9,171 nt of DNA from Bdellovibrionales bacterium (GCA_018968995.1 JAGWZD010000054.1:1-9171), one strand, 5' to 3'. Numbered from the stretch's first letter, positions 1 to 6,698 are shown. The notes: generated from the sequence alone by a model not told the origin. Numbers and translations are program-made.

Positions 1-1
1 G

Positions 2-253
2 TTTGCTCTTGTCGGTCTTAATCTATTTTTTAGGTATATTCTGTTCTTGTGTGGAATGAATCAGATGAGCCATCCAAACGACCTGAGTGGTTGTGCGGTG
101 TACTACTACGTTTCTCCGCCTTTCATGATTTTTGATGTGCTTTTGATCATTGTTGCGCTGGTTTTTGGAAAAATTGTTTGGGCTATAAAAGGCGTAGCGT
201 TTTCCTTCGCGATGACACTCGCTCTTGTCATTTTGATTGCTGCTTGGCGGTAG
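2..253 (+). CDS. C-terminal part of a small multi-helix membrane protein (5' end outside window)
   Basis: The reading frame is open from base 2 to a TAG stop at 251-253 with no stop before the left edge, so the true start may lie outside the window. Internal starts exist (TTG at 47, ATG at 56), but translation upstream of them is also strongly hydrophobic, which favours a longer protein. The visible 83 residues hold about three membrane segments: the first at the very beginning, then a loop with a few polar residues and a YYYV stretch, then one around FMIFDVLLIIVALVF and a last one ending AMTLALVILIAAW just before the C-terminal Arg. No family was recognised. A short integral inner-membrane protein is the most that can be said. 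It runs towards the minus-strand SRAP gene, and no clear terminator was seen in the 74-bp gap. Confidence 0.5.
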   Translation, partial: FALVGLNLFFRYILFLCGMNQMSHPNDLSGCAVYYYVSPPFMIFDVLLIIVALVFGKIVWAIKGVAFSFAMTLALVILIAAWR

Positions 254-327
254 CTAGGGCAAGGCACCGCCGCCCGAGTGCTCAGGAGATACTCGATATT
301 GTGACAAGTCTGGATTTTTTGGCGCGC

Positions 328-1023
328 CTACGGGTACTGAAGCGGATTTAAAAGCTCGGGCTGATTGTTTCGGGGCGAATTGATCGCCGTGGAAATCTCA
401 TAGGCCGCGAGCCATTCGGGCGGGCAGGGTTTAAGAAACTGCTTTAAACGTGCAGGGTCTTGGTTTTTTGGATCGAGCCACTCGGCTTCGGACTCTCGAG
501 AAAGAATCACCGGCATCCGGTCATGAATTTTCTGCATCATGGAGTTTGCAGCAGTCGTGATGATCGAAAAAGACTCGAAGATCTCGCCTGTTGCAGGGCT
601 TACCCAGTGCTCCCAAACTCCAGCCACACTCATGATGGGATCGCCTTTGAGATGAATGGCAAAAGGTCTCTTCACCTTTTCACTCTCACGCTTCCATTCA
701 ATAAAACCCGAGAGTGGAAGAATACACCGGCGCTTCAGAAAAGCCTGTTGGTAGCTTCTTTTTTCTAAAATCTCCTCGCCGCGCGCATTAATCAGGCTGT
801 ACTTCGAGGCCGACTGAATATCTTTAGCCCAAGCTGGAACCAGACCCCATCGAAGAAGCGCAATTTCAGGCAAGCCCGAGCGATTCACTACCACGGGCGA
901 AAGCTGAGTGGGCGCGAGGTTGTAGTTGGGCTTGAAGCCTAGAGGAGCTCGCTTTGCGCCTTCGTTGAGGTATCGCAAATACAGCTCGTCTTCGGTATAG
1001 GTTTCGTACGCGCGTCCGCACAT
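328..1023 (-). CDS. yedK: SRAP (YedK/HMCES) family abasic-site DNA-protein crosslink protein
   Basis: A SRAP-domain protein of 231 aa, close to the usual bacterial length. Known members use Cys2, exposed after removal of Met1, to form a thiazolidine crosslink with abasic sites in single-stranded DNA and shield them from breakage. The catalytic set is visible: MCGR at the N-terminus (Cys2), N35 in NYNLAPTQ, the RWGLVPAW block at about 58-65, NARGE at 79-83, E109 in GFIEWK and H167 in HDRMPVIL. The start was placed at the ATG at 1021-1023 because catalysis requires Cys at position 2; the frame is open for 54 more codons upstream, to an ATG at 1183, but that form would bury the cysteine. The ribosome binding site is weak. 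The gene stands alone, divergent from a lipoprotein gene. Family assignment is secure; the physiological role here is inferred from E. coli YedK and human HMCES. Confidence 0.95.
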   Translation of the reverse strand: MCGRAYETYTEDELYLRYLNEGAKRAPLGFKPNYNLAPTQLSPVVVNRSGLPEIALLRWGLVPAWAKDIQSASKYSLINARGEEILEKRSYQQAFLKRRCILPLSGFIEWKRESEKVKRPFAIHLKGDPIMSVAGVWEHWVSPATGEIFESFSIITTAANSMMQKIHDRMPVILSRESEAEWLDPKNQDPARLKQFLKPCPPEWLAAYEISTAINSPRNNQPELLNPLQYP

Positions 1024-1082
1024 AGGATTTGTGTCCAGCTTAGGGTAACTCATGGGACGTGGCCAGACGAACGTGGGATAAA

Positions 1083-1108
1083 GGCCAATGATTTCCGGAG
1101 CATTGTCC
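1083..1108. promoter_or_regulatory. Inverted repeat between the divergent SRAP and lipoprotein genes (possible operator)
   Basis: GGCCAATG (1083-1090) and CATTGTCC (1101-1108) form an imperfect inverted repeat with 7 of 8 positions complementary and a 10-bp spacer, inside the 148-bp gap between two divergent starts. The geometry suits a dimeric regulator, but repeats this short arise by chance. No convincing -35/-10 pair was identified around it. Confidence 0.2.
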
Positions 1109-1171
1109 ATGGTGACACAGGTGCCGTCAAAAAAAGCGCAAGATTTCGGTGAAATGGCCGAAAATAGAGTT

Positions 1172-2398
1172 ATGAAACGGTACATTTACTCGGGCTTTCT
1201 TTTGGGTCTACCGGTAGTGCTAGGCGCGTGTTTTTTAGATTCGAAAGGTGAGTCTAAGGCGCTAACTAGCGAGATCGGTCTTGCGCTGACTCCCAACTTC
1301 TCCAGCCCCACGGGGTGGCTGACGACTGATGGAGCTCCGATCGCAATCGCCATCAGTCTTTCTGGTGCGCCAGCAGACGCGACTTTAGAATGCCGAACGG
1401 CCCCGGTATCGGTGGTTCAATCGGTGGATTTCGCACCTTGCCCCTCAGCAACTGAAGTGGCACCCAACAAACACAACAATCAACATACAGGAACTTATCG
1501 CACGGAAGTGAGAGCCATGAGCGGTGGAGCCATGGTCGCCGAGCAGTTCGTCGATTACTACGTTCACCCCTCACTAAATAGTAAGGCGCTCTGTACCACC
1601 ACACGCACCGATGCCGACTATTTTCAGATCGCCGGTGCTGTTCTGGACCAAAGTACAGTTTTTGGAGACGAGACTTCGCTTACTGCCCCGAAGATTACAC
1701 TTCAGTTTGCCACTGAGGGTTCTCCTCGGAGCAGGGCGCTGACCTTACGAAAGCGGCTCACGATGAACGAGTCGAGGACCCTGGTTGTTCTCAAGAGAAG
1801 GTTTGTTCGCAATGATGGAACTTGTGGGGTGCCAGTGCCAGCTCTGGTCGAGAAGCGAACGCTTTTCGGTGTAAAGAGCGTTACAGATGAAGATTGGCTA
1901 AACAATAAGGCGTTTCTTACTAAATCTCGATCGAGTCTTTACAATGCCGCGACCAATGTTTGGACTGAGCCCAGTACATCTGACCCAATCCTGGGGACAG
2001 AAGATCGGTGGGACCGATTTATTAGTCGGATCACCGAGCAAGACAGCAACGAAAATAGAATCTATCCATTTCACGTGGCCGAGCTCACCGAACGATTTTA
2101 CAACAGAAGTATACACTGCGAGGCAGTTGTACTGAATGCTATCGGGCAATCGGTTTGTATTCGTTCAGATGGACAAATTAGTGTGGCTCAAACCAAAGCG
2201 TTCGCTAAAAAGAAAGCCGCCTTCGGCTGGCTCGGCTCGGCAGAGGGGTTACCCACTTACGGGATGTTTTCAGCGAAGGTCCCCAAACATCGGGTAGATG
2301 GATCCGAAAACAGCGATGTTTTTGGCGGGGGCTGGGAAGCACTCACTTCCGAAACCGCACAGACCTCTGGAGAACCCATCTATCTGATGGAAGACTAG
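1172..2398 (+). CDS. Outer-envelope lipoprotein with an N-terminal Ig-like module, function unknown
   Basis: A 408-aa lipoprotein. The frame opens at an ATG at 1088, but the ATG at 1172 gives a textbook lipoprotein signal: MKRYIYSG, a hydrophobic core, then the lipobox LGAC with lipidated Cys20, so that start is chosen (short GAG just upstream as a weak ribosome site). Residues about 55-131 look like a small Ig-type module: two cysteines (74 in LECR and 90 in APCPS) and a closing TGTYRTEVRAM resemble the bacterial repeat consensus in which F-x-C, a central F-x-x-C and a VRA strand recur. The remaining ~270 residues were not recognised; they contain further cysteines (in ALCTT, GTCGV, HCEAV and SVCIR) that could pair as disulfides in the periplasm or at the surface. 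No catalytic motif is apparent. It stands alone and converges on the RT/membrane unit. Confidence 0.85.
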   Translation: MKRYIYSGFLLGLPVVLGACFLDSKGESKALTSEIGLALTPNFSSPTGWLTTDGAPIAIAISLSGAPADATLECRTAPVSVVQSVDFAPCPSATEVAPNKHNNQHTGTYRTEVRAMSGGAMVAEQFVDYYVHPSLNSKALCTTTRTDADYFQIAGAVLDQSTVFGDETSLTAPKITLQFATEGSPRSRALTLRKRLTMNESRTLVVLKRRFVRNDGTCGVPVPALVEKRTLFGVKSVTDEDWLNNKAFLTKSRSSLYNAATNVWTEPSTSDPILGTEDRWDRFISRITEQDSNENRIYPFHVAELTERFYNRSIHCEAVVLNAIGQSVCIRSDGQISVAQTKAFAKKKAAFGWLGSAEGLPTYGMFSAKVPKHRVDGSENSDVFGGGWEALTSETAQTSGEPIYLMED

Positions 2399-2414
2399 TC
2401 AATGAATTGAGTGG

Positions 2415-2524
2415 TGAGACGAAGGGGGATCCAAGTGAGGCAGCGCAGCGCGGCAGGTCTTATTTGGTTTAGTCCGAAGACCATCAGAAAGACAAGGTCT
2501 CTCTGAAAGGCCCCCTTCGCCTCA
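2415..2524 (-). ncRNA. Candidate structured RNA at the 3' end of the RT operon
   Basis: The ends TGAGACGAAGGGGG (2415-2428) and CCCCCTTCGCCTCA (2511-2524) are inverted copies differing at one position. On the + strand that position is an A-C mismatch; in minus-strand RNA it becomes G-U, giving a continuous 14-bp closing stem, with a further CC/GG pair (2431-2432 with 2509-2510) after a 2-nt bulge. Inside, 2484-2493 pairs with 2497-2506 around a 3-nt loop: again one A-C on the + strand becomes G-U on the minus strand, giving 10 continuous pairs. A second hairpin, GGTCTT (2456-2461) with AAGACC (2477-2482), holds a 15-nt loop that contains the repeat GTTTAGTCCG. A GC-rich run (2439-2454) completes it. 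The element begins 7 nt after the stop of the membrane gene. Neither side has a T-tract, so an ordinary intrinsic terminator is not supported. Seen: the pairing. Inferred: that it is an RNA working with the RT. Confidence 0.5.
2467..2476 (+). repeat. 10-bp direct repeat GTTTAGTCCG, copy 1 (in RNA hairpin loop)
   Basis: Exact copy of the 10-mer also found at 5518-5527, in the same orientation, near the two ends of the RT/membrane unit about 3.05 kb apart. This copy lies in the 15-nt loop of the second hairpin of the structured element. Many exact 10-mer pairs are expected by chance in 9 kb, so only the placement makes it notable. Confidence 0.35.
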
Positions 2525-2531
2525 AGATCAT

Positions 2532-4268
2532 TTAATCACGATCGAAGCTTCCACTCAAGGAACGCGCTGCCCGCTGATGATCGGCGATCAGCCCAAGCCA
2601 TCTCAGGGAGGGCGCACTGGGCCCTACCGTAGGATCCACAAAAAATAGGACTTCGTTTCGCGCAAAGTTTGCTGCGGTGATCCGCAGCTTGCTGCCCCTG
2701 GTCTTTCCGGGAGAATACGCGTTTCTCAAAAATCGATTCGCCAGCCTCGCTACTGCGCCAAAGTCCTCTTTTTTGGTCCAGCTTAAGTCGCGATAAACCT
2801 TTCCATTCGGAACAAGTGCGCCAAAGGCCCTTCGTGCGTCCTCAGAGGACATCCTCTGTCGTTTCAGACTCTCGACAGTGATAAATTCAATTCTACTTAA
2901 GGCTCCTCCGAAAAAACGAATCCATTCGATAGCACTGCCTTTTGATTTACCAGTTTCCTCAATCCAGACCTCGCCTCGTCCGAAAAAAAGCACATTCATC
3001 TGCCTCAGCTCAGTCTCCAGTCGCACCGGTAAGGTCTTGATTGAAAGCTGACATCTCCAGAATCCAAGAGTTCCTCGGCGATTGACCCCGAAGATGCGAC
3101 CCAAGGCGAAGGCATACAGCTCGAGCGACACGGCCGTGAGAAGCACGATCATCGCACCCACTCCGAAGACCAGGGCCTGACCCCTGGGCTCAAGGTCCAT
3201 CCAGAAGCCTAACCCGAGAAGAACGGTTGTCATCAGGCCGAATACAAATCCAAAAATCGGACGTCGCATTTTGACAGCGACCCACTGGTCCAGAGGAGTG
3301 CGCTCACGAAAGCGCTCGAAAGAGAGGTTTCTCATAAAATCTGCCGGGAACCGAATCATGGGAATCAGCAGAAAAAAATCAATGCCGCTGCCACCGAGAT
3401 GGTGAAGTGCCGCCAGCAGGGCCACCGACTCAACCCGAAAGAGAACCTGAAGCATCCCGAACAAGAAGCTGGAAGCGGGAATCGCTAATTTTTCCTTCCA
3501 CGATTCTTGAGCCGAAGAACTGCGAGGCGAGCGAAACGTAGAACTCAGGATGGAGTATCTCCAGTTCATGTGGCGCTTGGTCCTGAGAAAGACCCCGATT
3601 CGAACCAGCTCTCGCGCGACGAACTCTACGGCAAAAAGATGGGCAACCCCCATCGGCCCAAATAGTGACCTCATCACCGGCAACATCACCACTACCGCCA
3701 ACTCAGGCGCCACAAGCTCCCAGCCCTTAAAGTGAAGTCTGGTCTGACCTTGAATCAGCGCCGTGTCTGGAAGAAAAAACAGATGAGACACAGTCTTCAG
3801 AATCAGAACCGTTCGAATGTAGTCGAAGACGCTCCATACGCGGTCGGTCGTGAGAACTGGAATCCAGTCATGCTTCGCTTCGTATGCTAAAAAGACCAAG
3901 GCGACGCCCATCATCACCCATCGTCGGGCCCTGAGGCGATTCCGCACCCAAGGGTAAAAAACGGCGGTCACTTTTCTACCGGTATGCCTCAAGTCTTCAT
4001 TGAACCCGTAGAAAAAATTCTCCATCAGCGAAAGCCCAAGAAACCACGACGCCAGAACATGCATCTGAATCATCGGAAAGCTCACCGCAATGAAGTAAAA
4101 CTTCATGAAGTGGACAAGCGTGCGCACCCCCACCACAGGAAAAAAACGCAGCATTTTTCGGGTGAGAAAGGATAGCGGTGATCCGGTGAGATAAGCCTGC
4201 GAAAAGCCTTGGCGGCCGCCGTGCTGAGGGATGCTTTTTAGACGGGACTTGAGCCACCTATGGAGCAT
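2532..4268 (-). CDS. Polytopic membrane protein with soluble C-terminal domain, partner of the reverse transcriptase
   Basis: Function not recognised. The 578-aa product begins with a basic, probably cytoplasmic leader (about 1-40), followed by roughly 8-10 hydrophobic segments at about 43-66, 68-86, 117-131, 147-166, 186-206, 207-229, 261-290, 295-310, 337-356 and 366-391. Basic stretches between them, such as the run around 108-116 and RRP at 335-337, indicate cytoplasmic loops. The last ~185 residues (about 395-578) are polar and look soluble. The many-helix layout loosely recalls flippase-like transporters, but no family motif was seen. Its ATG overlaps the end of the RT gene by 11 bp and has an AGGA 6 nt upstream, so the two are almost certainly translated from one message. 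By analogy with membrane effectors in other RT-based defence systems it could be the effector or a membrane anchor; this is inference only. A structured RNA element follows 7 nt after the stop. Confidence 0.85.
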   Translation of the reverse strand: MLHRWLKSRLKSIPQHGGRQGFSQAYLTGSPLSFLTRKMLRFFPVVGVRTLVHFMKFYFIAVSFPMIQMHVLASWFLGLSLMENFFYGFNEDLRHTGRKVTAVFYPWVRNRLRARRWVMMGVALVFLAYEAKHDWIPVLTTDRVWSVFDYIRTVLILKTVSHLFFLPDTALIQGQTRLHFKGWELVAPELAVVVMLPVMRSLFGPMGVAHLFAVEFVARELVRIGVFLRTKRHMNWRYSILSSTFRSPRSSSAQESWKEKLAIPASSFLFGMLQVLFRVESVALLAALHHLGGSGIDFFLLIPMIRFPADFMRNLSFERFRERTPLDQWVAVKMRRPIFGFVFGLMTTVLLGLGFWMDLEPRGQALVFGVGAMIVLLTAVSLELYAFALGRIFGVNRRGTLGFWRCQLSIKTLPVRLETELRQMNVLFFGRGEVWIEETGKSKGSAIEWIRFFGGALSRIEFITVESLKRQRMSSEDARRAFGALVPNGKVYRDLSWTKKEDFGAVARLANRFLRNAYSPGKTRGSKLRITAANFARNEVLFFVDPTVGPSAPSLRWLGLIADHQRAARSLSGSFDRD

Positions 4269-5493
4269 GCTGATTCCTGTTTGACCGTTTCAGGTACCAG
4301 TAGTGTCTGGGCGATTGCCATCCGTACTGTTGTATCAACTGCTTCCACGAGACTTGACGATAGGCCCGCGTTCCCCGAACACCGGCCATGGCCTGAGTCA
4401 GCGTGCGCGCGACAAAATCTTCAAGTTCATGCAACTGCCCAGCGTCCTCAACCCAAGAGTAAAAGTCTGCAAGGTAGGTCTGCGACTGTAGGTATTGAGG
4501 CGAAAAATACCGATTGGCGGCTTCGACAAGAATCGTGTTTTTCACACCGGGGTCGAGTGGTTCTTCAAGCTTCGAAAGAAGCTCCAGCGTTCGACTGAGC
4601 TGGCGAATCCAACCGTTTCTGAGCACCCGCATTTTTTCGGTATTGAGACGAATTCCCGTGGATGCGTGGAGCTGAACGCCCAGATAGTCCACGTTCACCG
4701 CTGGCTTAAAAAAATCGTCCGCATGATGAGATGTTCCTGAGGGACACCAAAAAATGCCGTAGCTTTTCTCGGGATGGAGGCCGAGGCGCAGTTCTCGCAG
4801 CCTTTCTGTGCTCTGCTGATAGATCGACAACGCCACCGCACGGTCCGAGTGCGCGATGATCATGTCATCGCCATAGCGCGCATAAAAAACCTCGTGATGG
4901 CTCGTCACCCACTCGTCAAAACAAGAGAGATACAGATTGGCGAGCTGGGGCGTGAGCGGGGATCCCGTGGGAATGCCCCGCCACCGGCAGCGTTCGCCTC
5001 CCAGATCGTCGGCTTCGACGACCGGCCTGGTAAGGCTTTTGATGAACTGCAGGTCTTTCTCTCCGAACCCCAGATTCTCGACCTGCCGCCAGAGTGGAGA
5101 TCGCTCATCGAGTGGAATTTCGTCGGTGTAGGACTTCACATCGAAGCGAAGGACATAAATTCCCTGTCCTTTTCGGGGCTGGCGCCTCAGGGCCTTCTGG
5201 CCCCACTTCCAAAAACTCCTCACCGCGTCGAGGCTTCCCGTTCCCTTGCGATACGAGAAAACACGCGGCGATAGCGAGGGCTCGATTTTTTTCTTGAGCC
5301 GGAGCGAGAGGATTTTCTCCAGCAGAAAAACCTCTTCAGGAACCCGATAGAGCCAACGAAACTTATCCAGTGAAGCGGAGTACTCTTGAACGCGGTAATC
5401 AAAGGGCGAAAAACTAGCGAGGCGAGACTCAAACTCTTTCAGAGCCGAATCACCGAGTCTTTTGACCTCTTCACGCCATCCTTTGGTATTCAT
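4258..5493 (-). CDS. Free-standing reverse transcriptase of an 'unknown group'/Abi-like type
   Basis: RNA-dependent DNA polymerase, 411 aa. Finger motifs lie at about 46-95 (VFSYRKGTGSLDA). Motif A is LRFDVKSYTDEIP with catalytic Asp118, motif B is RGIPTGSPLTPQLANLYL (172-189), motif C is YARYGDDMII with the Asp pair 209/210, motif D is LGLHPEKSYG (237-246) and motif E is VDYLGVQL (268-275). A thumb-like helical region and a basic, aromatic C-terminus (about 370-407) follow. The catalytic triad is intact, so activity is expected. There is no maturase X domain, no HNH endonuclease, no integrase, no retron VTG or NAxxH signature, and motif B is not the DGR type. This leaves a domesticated stand-alone RT, of which many known lineages act in anti-phage defence. 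It overlaps the downstream membrane-protein gene by 11 bp. The start is the only ATG with the right context, though its ribosome site is weak. The subgroup cannot be fixed by reading alone. Confidence 0.93.
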   Translation of the reverse strand: MNTKGWREEVKRLGDSALKEFESRLASFSPFDYRVQEYSASLDKFRWLYRVPEEVFLLEKILSLRLKKKIEPSLSPRVFSYRKGTGSLDAVRSFWKWGQKALRRQPRKGQGIYVLRFDVKSYTDEIPLDERSPLWRQVENLGFGEKDLQFIKSLTRPVVEADDLGGERCRWRGIPTGSPLTPQLANLYLSCFDEWVTSHHEVFYARYGDDMIIAHSDRAVALSIYQQSTERLRELRLGLHPEKSYGIFWCPSGTSHHADDFFKPAVNVDYLGVQLHASTGIRLNTEKMRVLRNGWIRQLSRTLELLSKLEEPLDPGVKNTILVEAANRYFSPQYLQSQTYLADFYSWVEDAGQLHELEDFVARTLTQAMAGVRGTRAYRQVSWKQLIQQYGWQSPRHYWYLKRSNRNQHAP

Positions 5494-5516
5494 CTGTCGA
5501 GAGTGCCTAGGTCGAA

Positions 5517-5545
5517 AGTTTAGTCCGCCTAAAACGCCATCTCAA
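5517..5545 (-). promoter_or_regulatory. Putative sigma70-type promoter of the RT operon
   Basis: On the minus strand TTGAGA (5545-5540, 5 of 6 to the -35 consensus) is followed after exactly 17 bp by TAAACT (5522-5517, 4 of 6 to the -10 consensus). The -10 ends 23 bp before the RT start codon, implying a very short leader and independent expression of the RT operon rather than read-through from the alkene reductase. The repeat GTTTAGTCCG overlaps the -10 hexamer. Confidence 0.4.
5518..5529 (+). repeat. Direct repeat GTTTAGTCCGCC, copy 2 (in the RT promoter)
   Basis: The first ten bases match 2467-2476 exactly, and all twelve match 5629-5640 with one difference. The copy overlaps the putative -10 box of the RT operon. 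It may be a boundary remnant of an inserted cassette, a protein-binding site, or coincidence. Confidence 0.35.
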
Positions 5546-5559
5546 AAGCTTTCGCTCGT

Positions 5560-5581
5560 ACGACGGCCACCTTCCCGTCGC
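5560..5581 (-). other. Hairpin in the RT upstream region
   Basis: CGACGG (5561-5566) and CCGTCG (5575-5580) are perfect inverted copies around an 8-nt loop; the flanking bases add a G-U pair only in minus-strand RNA. It lies in the 137-bp gap between the alkene reductase stop and the RT start, upstream of the putative RT promoter. It may be an operator, or part of an RNA if transcription starts further upstream. On the + strand it is followed by TTTTT at 5586-5590, but no + strand gene ends here. Confidence 0.3.
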
Positions 5582-5628
5582 CATATTTTTGACCACCCAC
5601 CAGGAGGGTCTTCGATCTACTCAGGCCC

Positions 5629-5640
5629 GTTTAGTTCGCC
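5629..5640 (+). repeat. Direct repeat GTTTAGTTCGCC, copy 3 (one mismatch, at alkene reductase stop)
   Basis: Differs at one base from 5518-5529, 111 bp away in the same orientation. It covers the TAA stop and the last codons of the alkene reductase. If the repeats mark insertion, this would put the left boundary of the cassette at the end of that gene. Confidence 0.3.
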
Positions 5641-6698
5641 GGATAATCGATATAACCCTGCGGACCAGGCGTGTAGTAAGTCGCCTGATCAGGCTCCGAT
5701 AGCGCGCGCCCCTCGCGAACCTTCGCCACTAAGTTGGGATTACTAATAAAATGATGCCCAAAAGCCACCGCATCGATCTTGTTCTGGCTGATGGCCATGG
5801 CCGCCTCCTCGGGCGTGTATCCCATATTGCCGATGAGCACGCTCTTGTACTCGTTTCGTGCGGCTTCGGTCACAGGGCCTGATTGAACTCCAAAGAAGTC
5901 CGCACGCATGAGGTGTAGGTAGGCAAGATGAAAGGCATTGAGTTCGCGAGCCAAGAAACGGGTTAGGGCCACAGGGTCAGAGTCGCGCATGCTATTATAG
6001 CTATTGAGTGGAGAAATTCTCAGGCCCACGCGGTCTGAACCGCAGACCGAAATCACTTCAGAAAGAACATCAAATAGAAACTTCGCACGATTGCTGAGGC
6101 TGCCTCCGTAAGGACCCGTTCGTTTGTTCGAGCCATCGCGCAAAAACTGATCGATGAGGTAGCCGTTTGCGCCGTGAACTTCAACGCCGTCGAATCCTGC
6201 GGCCAGAGCATGGATGGCCGCGCGCTTGTAGTAGCCCACATAAGTGGGGATTTCGGCGTCTGTTAAGGCCCGTGGTGTGACGTGGGCTTTCATGCCCTTC
6301 AGGGTGTGCACTTCAGATGCAATAGCGATGGCCGATGGAGCCACGGTCTCAAACCCGTCATTCATGTCGGGATGGCACGCGCGCCCTCCGTGCCAGATTT
6401 GTAAAAAGATTCTTCCACCTTCGCGGTGAACCGCATCGGTTACTTTTCTCCAGCCCGCCACTTGCTCGGGGCTGTGGATTCCAGGTTCAGCAATGAATGC
6501 AGAATTGCGCTCTTGAATCATGGTGGCTTCGGCAATCAACAAACCGGCTGAGGCTCGTTGCGCGTAGTAGGTGGCCATCATCTCGTTGGGGAGGTGCTCC
6601 AGCCCGGCGCGACATCGGGTCAAGGGAGCCATTAAAATGCGATTTGAAAGGACGAGCGATCCGACTTTGAGAGGTTGGAATAATTCAGGGTATTTCAT
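5631..6698 (-). CDS. Old Yellow Enzyme family alkene reductase (NemA type), FMN-dependent
   Basis: A cytosolic FMN flavoenzyme (355 aa) of the class I OYE/NemA group. The family uses NAD(P)H to reduce activated C=C bonds (enones, maleimides) and often nitro compounds, as detoxification of electrophiles. The TIM-barrel landmarks are present: the FMN-binding MAPLTR (23-28), WHGGR at 102-106, the active-site block HGANGYLIDQFL with substrate-binding His175 and Asn178 and proton donor Tyr180, TGPYGGSLSNR at 194-204, GLRISP at 225-230, GNMGYTPEEA, and a C-terminal GYIDYP ending like NemA. Oddity: the segment normally reading G-R-x-(F/Y)-I-x-N-P is GHHFISNP, with His315 in place of the FMN-phosphate-binding Arg. 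The ATG at 6696-6698 was chosen because AAGGTGG lies 8 nt upstream and MKYPELFQPL matches the family's N-terminus; the frame stays open 29 codons further. It is divergent from the peptidase operon. Confidence 0.95.
   Translation of the reverse strand: MKYPELFQPLKVGSLVLSNRILMAPLTRCRAGLEHLPNEMMATYYAQRASAGLLIAEATMIQERNSAFIAEPGIHSPEQVAGWRKVTDAVHREGGRIFLQIWHGGRACHPDMNDGFETVAPSAIAIASEVHTLKGMKAHVTPRALTDAEIPTYVGYYKRAAIHALAAGFDGVEVHGANGYLIDQFLRDGSNKRTGPYGGSLSNRAKFLFDVLSEVISVCGSDRVGLRISPLNSYNSMRDSDPVALTRFLARELNAFHLAYLHLMRADFFGVQSGPVTEAARNEYKSVLIGNMGYTPEEAAMAISQNKIDAVAFGHHFISNPNLVAKVREGRALSEPDQATYYTPGPQGYIDYPAN

Noticed and set aside
460..768. Plus-strand open frame inside the SRAP gene
   Set aside because: It is the complement of a gene with a full set of conserved catalytic motifs and shows no recognisable protein features of its own.
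1088..1171. Upstream 28-codon extension of the lipoprotein
   Set aside because: It would place a polar stretch before an otherwise perfect lipoprotein signal peptide with lipobox LGAC.
1024..1185. Longer SRAP protein starting at 1185
   Set aside because: The extra 54 residues would precede the Cys that must be at position 2 for catalysis, and they overlap the lipoprotein start. The shorter MCGR start is required by the mechanism.
2415..2524. Bidirectional intrinsic terminator between convergent genes
   Set aside because: No T-tract follows the stem on either strand, the loop region is about 80 nt and itself structured, and the mismatches favour one strand only.
2415..2524. Integron attC site
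   Set aside because: The length fits, but the core sites GTTRRRY and RYYYAAC are not at the ends. The GTTTAGT motif has T where a purine is needed, and no integrase is present.
4774..5274. Plus-strand 166-residue frame antisense to the RT
   Set aside because: It lies wholly opposite the RT motif core, whose conservation explains the sequence, and its product has no recognisable domain or ribosome site.
4258..5493. Reverse transcriptase as a group II intron protein, DGR RT or retron RT
   Set aside because: There is no maturase or HNH region after the RT domain and no intron-like ribozyme ends. Motif B is GIPTGSPLTPQLAN rather than the DGR form, and no template/variable repeat pair was noticed. 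The retron VTG and NAxxH signatures were not found.
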